Both the position numbers and the translations under genes were made by a program. Positions 62,927-64,000 of a stretch of 64,000 nt of DNA are shown one piece after another; the first letter of the stretch is position 1, and each line of letters opens with the position of its first letter. The stretch covers positions 310,001-374,000 of the forward strand of contig CAVUOZ010000004.1 in NCBI GenBank assembly GCA_963743325.1. The letters run 5' to 3'. This DNA comes from DATFVA01 sp963743325 (GTDB lineage: Bacteria; Bacteroidota; Ignavibacteria; Ignavibacteriales; Ignavibacteriaceae). The notes under the pieces are model-generated. The model ran no database searches and was not told the origin of the DNA. It was given only the letters and a program-made list of their open reading frames with translations.

Positions 62927-64000
62927 TTAAGCTTTAAATTCTTTTTTAAGGACAGCCACTTTATTTAATCTTTTATTATCAACCTCAACCCCGATACCCG
63001 CTCCGGTTGGTACATCAATTGTTCCATCTTTATTAAGAATAAACAATGGTTCAGCTATATCTTCCTTGTAGTATCTATTGCTTGCTGATATATCTGCAGG
63101 CAATTTAAAATTAGACAATGAAGCCAGGGCAATATTACCTGCACGTCCGATTCCTGATTCATCCATTCCTCCATGCCAGACCGGAACATTTTCAGAGGCA
63201 CAATAGTCATGAATGGCTATTGATTCAGTATAACCTCCGACTCTGCCCGGTTTAATATTAATATTTTTGCAACTGCCTGATTCAATTGCAGCTTCTGAAT
63301 CAGCAAGTGAACGAATACTTTCATCAAGACAAATCGGAGTTTTCAGTTCACGCTGTAGTTTAGAGTGATTAAAAATATCCTCATATCCAAGAGGTTGTTC
63401 AATAAGAAGCAGGTTATAATCATCCATTTGTTTTAATATGTCGATATGCTTTAGCTCATACGCTGAATTTGCATCAACCTGGAATAAAATATCCGGAAAT
63501 TCCTGTCTGACAGCCCTGATGAATTTTAGATCTCTACCCGGAGCTATTTTTAATTTAATTCTCTTATAACCCTCATCGAGAAATCCCCTGATCTCATCAA
63601 GGAGCGCTTTAACATTAGGTTTTATTCCAACACTTACACCCACAATTATTTTATTTTGCGTACCACCTAATAATTTTGATAAACTGATCTGTTTCGATTT
63701 TGCAAACAGATCCCATAATGCAGCTTCCAAACCTGCCTTTGCCATTCTATTCCCGCGGATCCAGAATGTTTGATCCAGGTAGTCTTTAGCCTTCGAAATA
63801 TTTTTATTCAAAACAGAGGGAATTAAAAAATCGCTCAAAATGTGCCAGGCAGTTTTGACAGTTTCAGGAGAATAAGAGGGAGCTGGCTCTACAACACATT
63901 CTCCCCAACCCGTAAGTCCTTCGCTTTCAATTTTAACTATGATATGCTCTTCGAATTTTTCTACTCCCAAAGAAGTTTCAAAGGGAGTAATAAGTTCCAT
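62927..64000 (-). CDS. Enolase-superfamily MenC2 / N-acylamino acid racemase type (5' end beyond window)
   Basis: Members are o-succinylbenzoate synthase or N-succinylamino-acid racemase, or both. Catalytic residues: the KxK pair Lys149 and Lys151 in KRIKLKIAPG, metal ligands Asp176 (VDANSAY), Glu201 (IEQPL), Asp226 (LDES), and Lys250 in NIKPGRVGG, with ESGIGRAGNIALA later. Numbering is from the Met at 64000, which lies at the family's internal M-P-L/F position, so the true start is probably upstream. The usual VWCGGM reads VWHGGM. The racemase reading is favoured by context, not by sequence. Confidence 0.87.
   Translation of the reverse strand: MELITPFETSLGVEKFEEHIIVKIESEGLTGWGECVVEPAPSYSPETVKTAWHILSDFLIPSVLNKNISKAKDYLDQTFWIRGNRMAKAGLEAALWDLFAKSKQISLSKLLGGTQNKIIVGVSVGIKPNVKALLDEIRGFLDEGYKRIKLKIAPGRDLKFIRAVRQEFPDILFQVDANSAYELKHIDILKQMDDYNLLLIEQPLGYEDIFNHSKLQRELKTPICLDESIRSLADSEAAIESGSCKNINIKPGRVGGYTESIAIHDYCASENVPVWHGGMDESGIGRAGNIALASLSNFKLPADISASNRYYKEDIAEPLFILNKDGTIDVPTGAGIGVEVDNKRLNKVAVLKKEFKA

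Noticed and set aside
62927..64000. L-Ala-D/L-Glu (dipeptide) epimerase.
   Set aside because: The KLKIAPG, VDANSAY, IEQPL and NIKPGRVGG motifs match the MenC2/N-acylamino acid racemase branch better than dipeptide epimerases.
1..64000. CRISPR arrays, tRNA or rRNA genes.
   Set aside because: No regularly spaced direct repeats of CRISPR size and no tRNA or rRNA-like sequence were noticed on reading. The only tandem repeat is the 11-base one at 35356.

Overview
The window looks like a chromosomal segment from an AT-rich member of the Bacteroidota/Chlorobiota side of the FCB group, most likely an Ignavibacteria-type bacterium. The evidence is surface proteins with the C-terminal type IX secretion (T9SS) sorting motif NYPNPFNPST, two PorV/PorQ-family outer-membrane proteins, a TonB-dependent receptor with a carboxypeptidase-regulatory-like plug extension, and promoters of the Bacteroidota form TAnnTTTG. 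No rRNA, tRNA or CRISPR array was recognised.

Region 1 (1-20.2 kb, minus strand) is a nearly complete type VI secretion system of the TssJLM-containing type (T6SS subtype i). In transcription order it reads tagH(FHA)-tssJ-tssK-tssL-tssM-tagF-tssA-tssB-tssC-hcp-tssE-tssF-tssG-clpV-vgrG. All sheath, tube, baseplate, membrane-complex and recycling genes are present; vgrG runs off the left edge. clpV is broken by one missing base.

Region 2 (20.7-25.5 kb) has a membrane protein, 6-phosphogluconolactonase, and a three-gene minus-strand cluster encoding a four-helix inner-membrane protein, a single-pass periplasmic protein and an outer-membrane barrel, probably one envelope-spanning complex of unknown function.

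Region 3 (26-37 kb) is general housekeeping: a GH13 glycosidase, a PA0069-type radical SAM protein, a TlpA-like thioredoxin, a response regulator, DoxX, a PorV-family protein, phosphoglycerate mutase, NhaA, a thioesterase and a lipoprotein. Its intergenic regions hold repeats and gene remnants.

Region 4 (37-43.3 kb) is a YbhGFSR-like ABC-2 export operon (two permeases, two ATPases, a HlyD-type adaptor, a TetR regulator) with two matching 31-bp dyads in front of the regulator.

Region 5 (43.4-64 kb) appears to be a peptide and amino-acid scavenging island: M20 peptidase, exported cyanophycinase, YfcC-type carrier, three T9SS-sorted or surface proteins, an RpiR regulator, a TonB-dependent receptor, a PorV-family protein, M14 carboxypeptidase, D-cysteine desulfhydrase-like enzyme, a HEAT/beta-lactamase fusion, an exported amidohydrolase and a MenC2/N-acylamino-acid-racemase-type enzyme. 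The mix of racemase, D-amino-acid lyase and peptidases suggests use of unusual or D-configured peptides; this is inference.

Three conserved genes (clpV, the HlyD adaptor and a large surface protein) each carry one single-base indel in a short homopolymer. Residual sequencing error is the simplest explanation.
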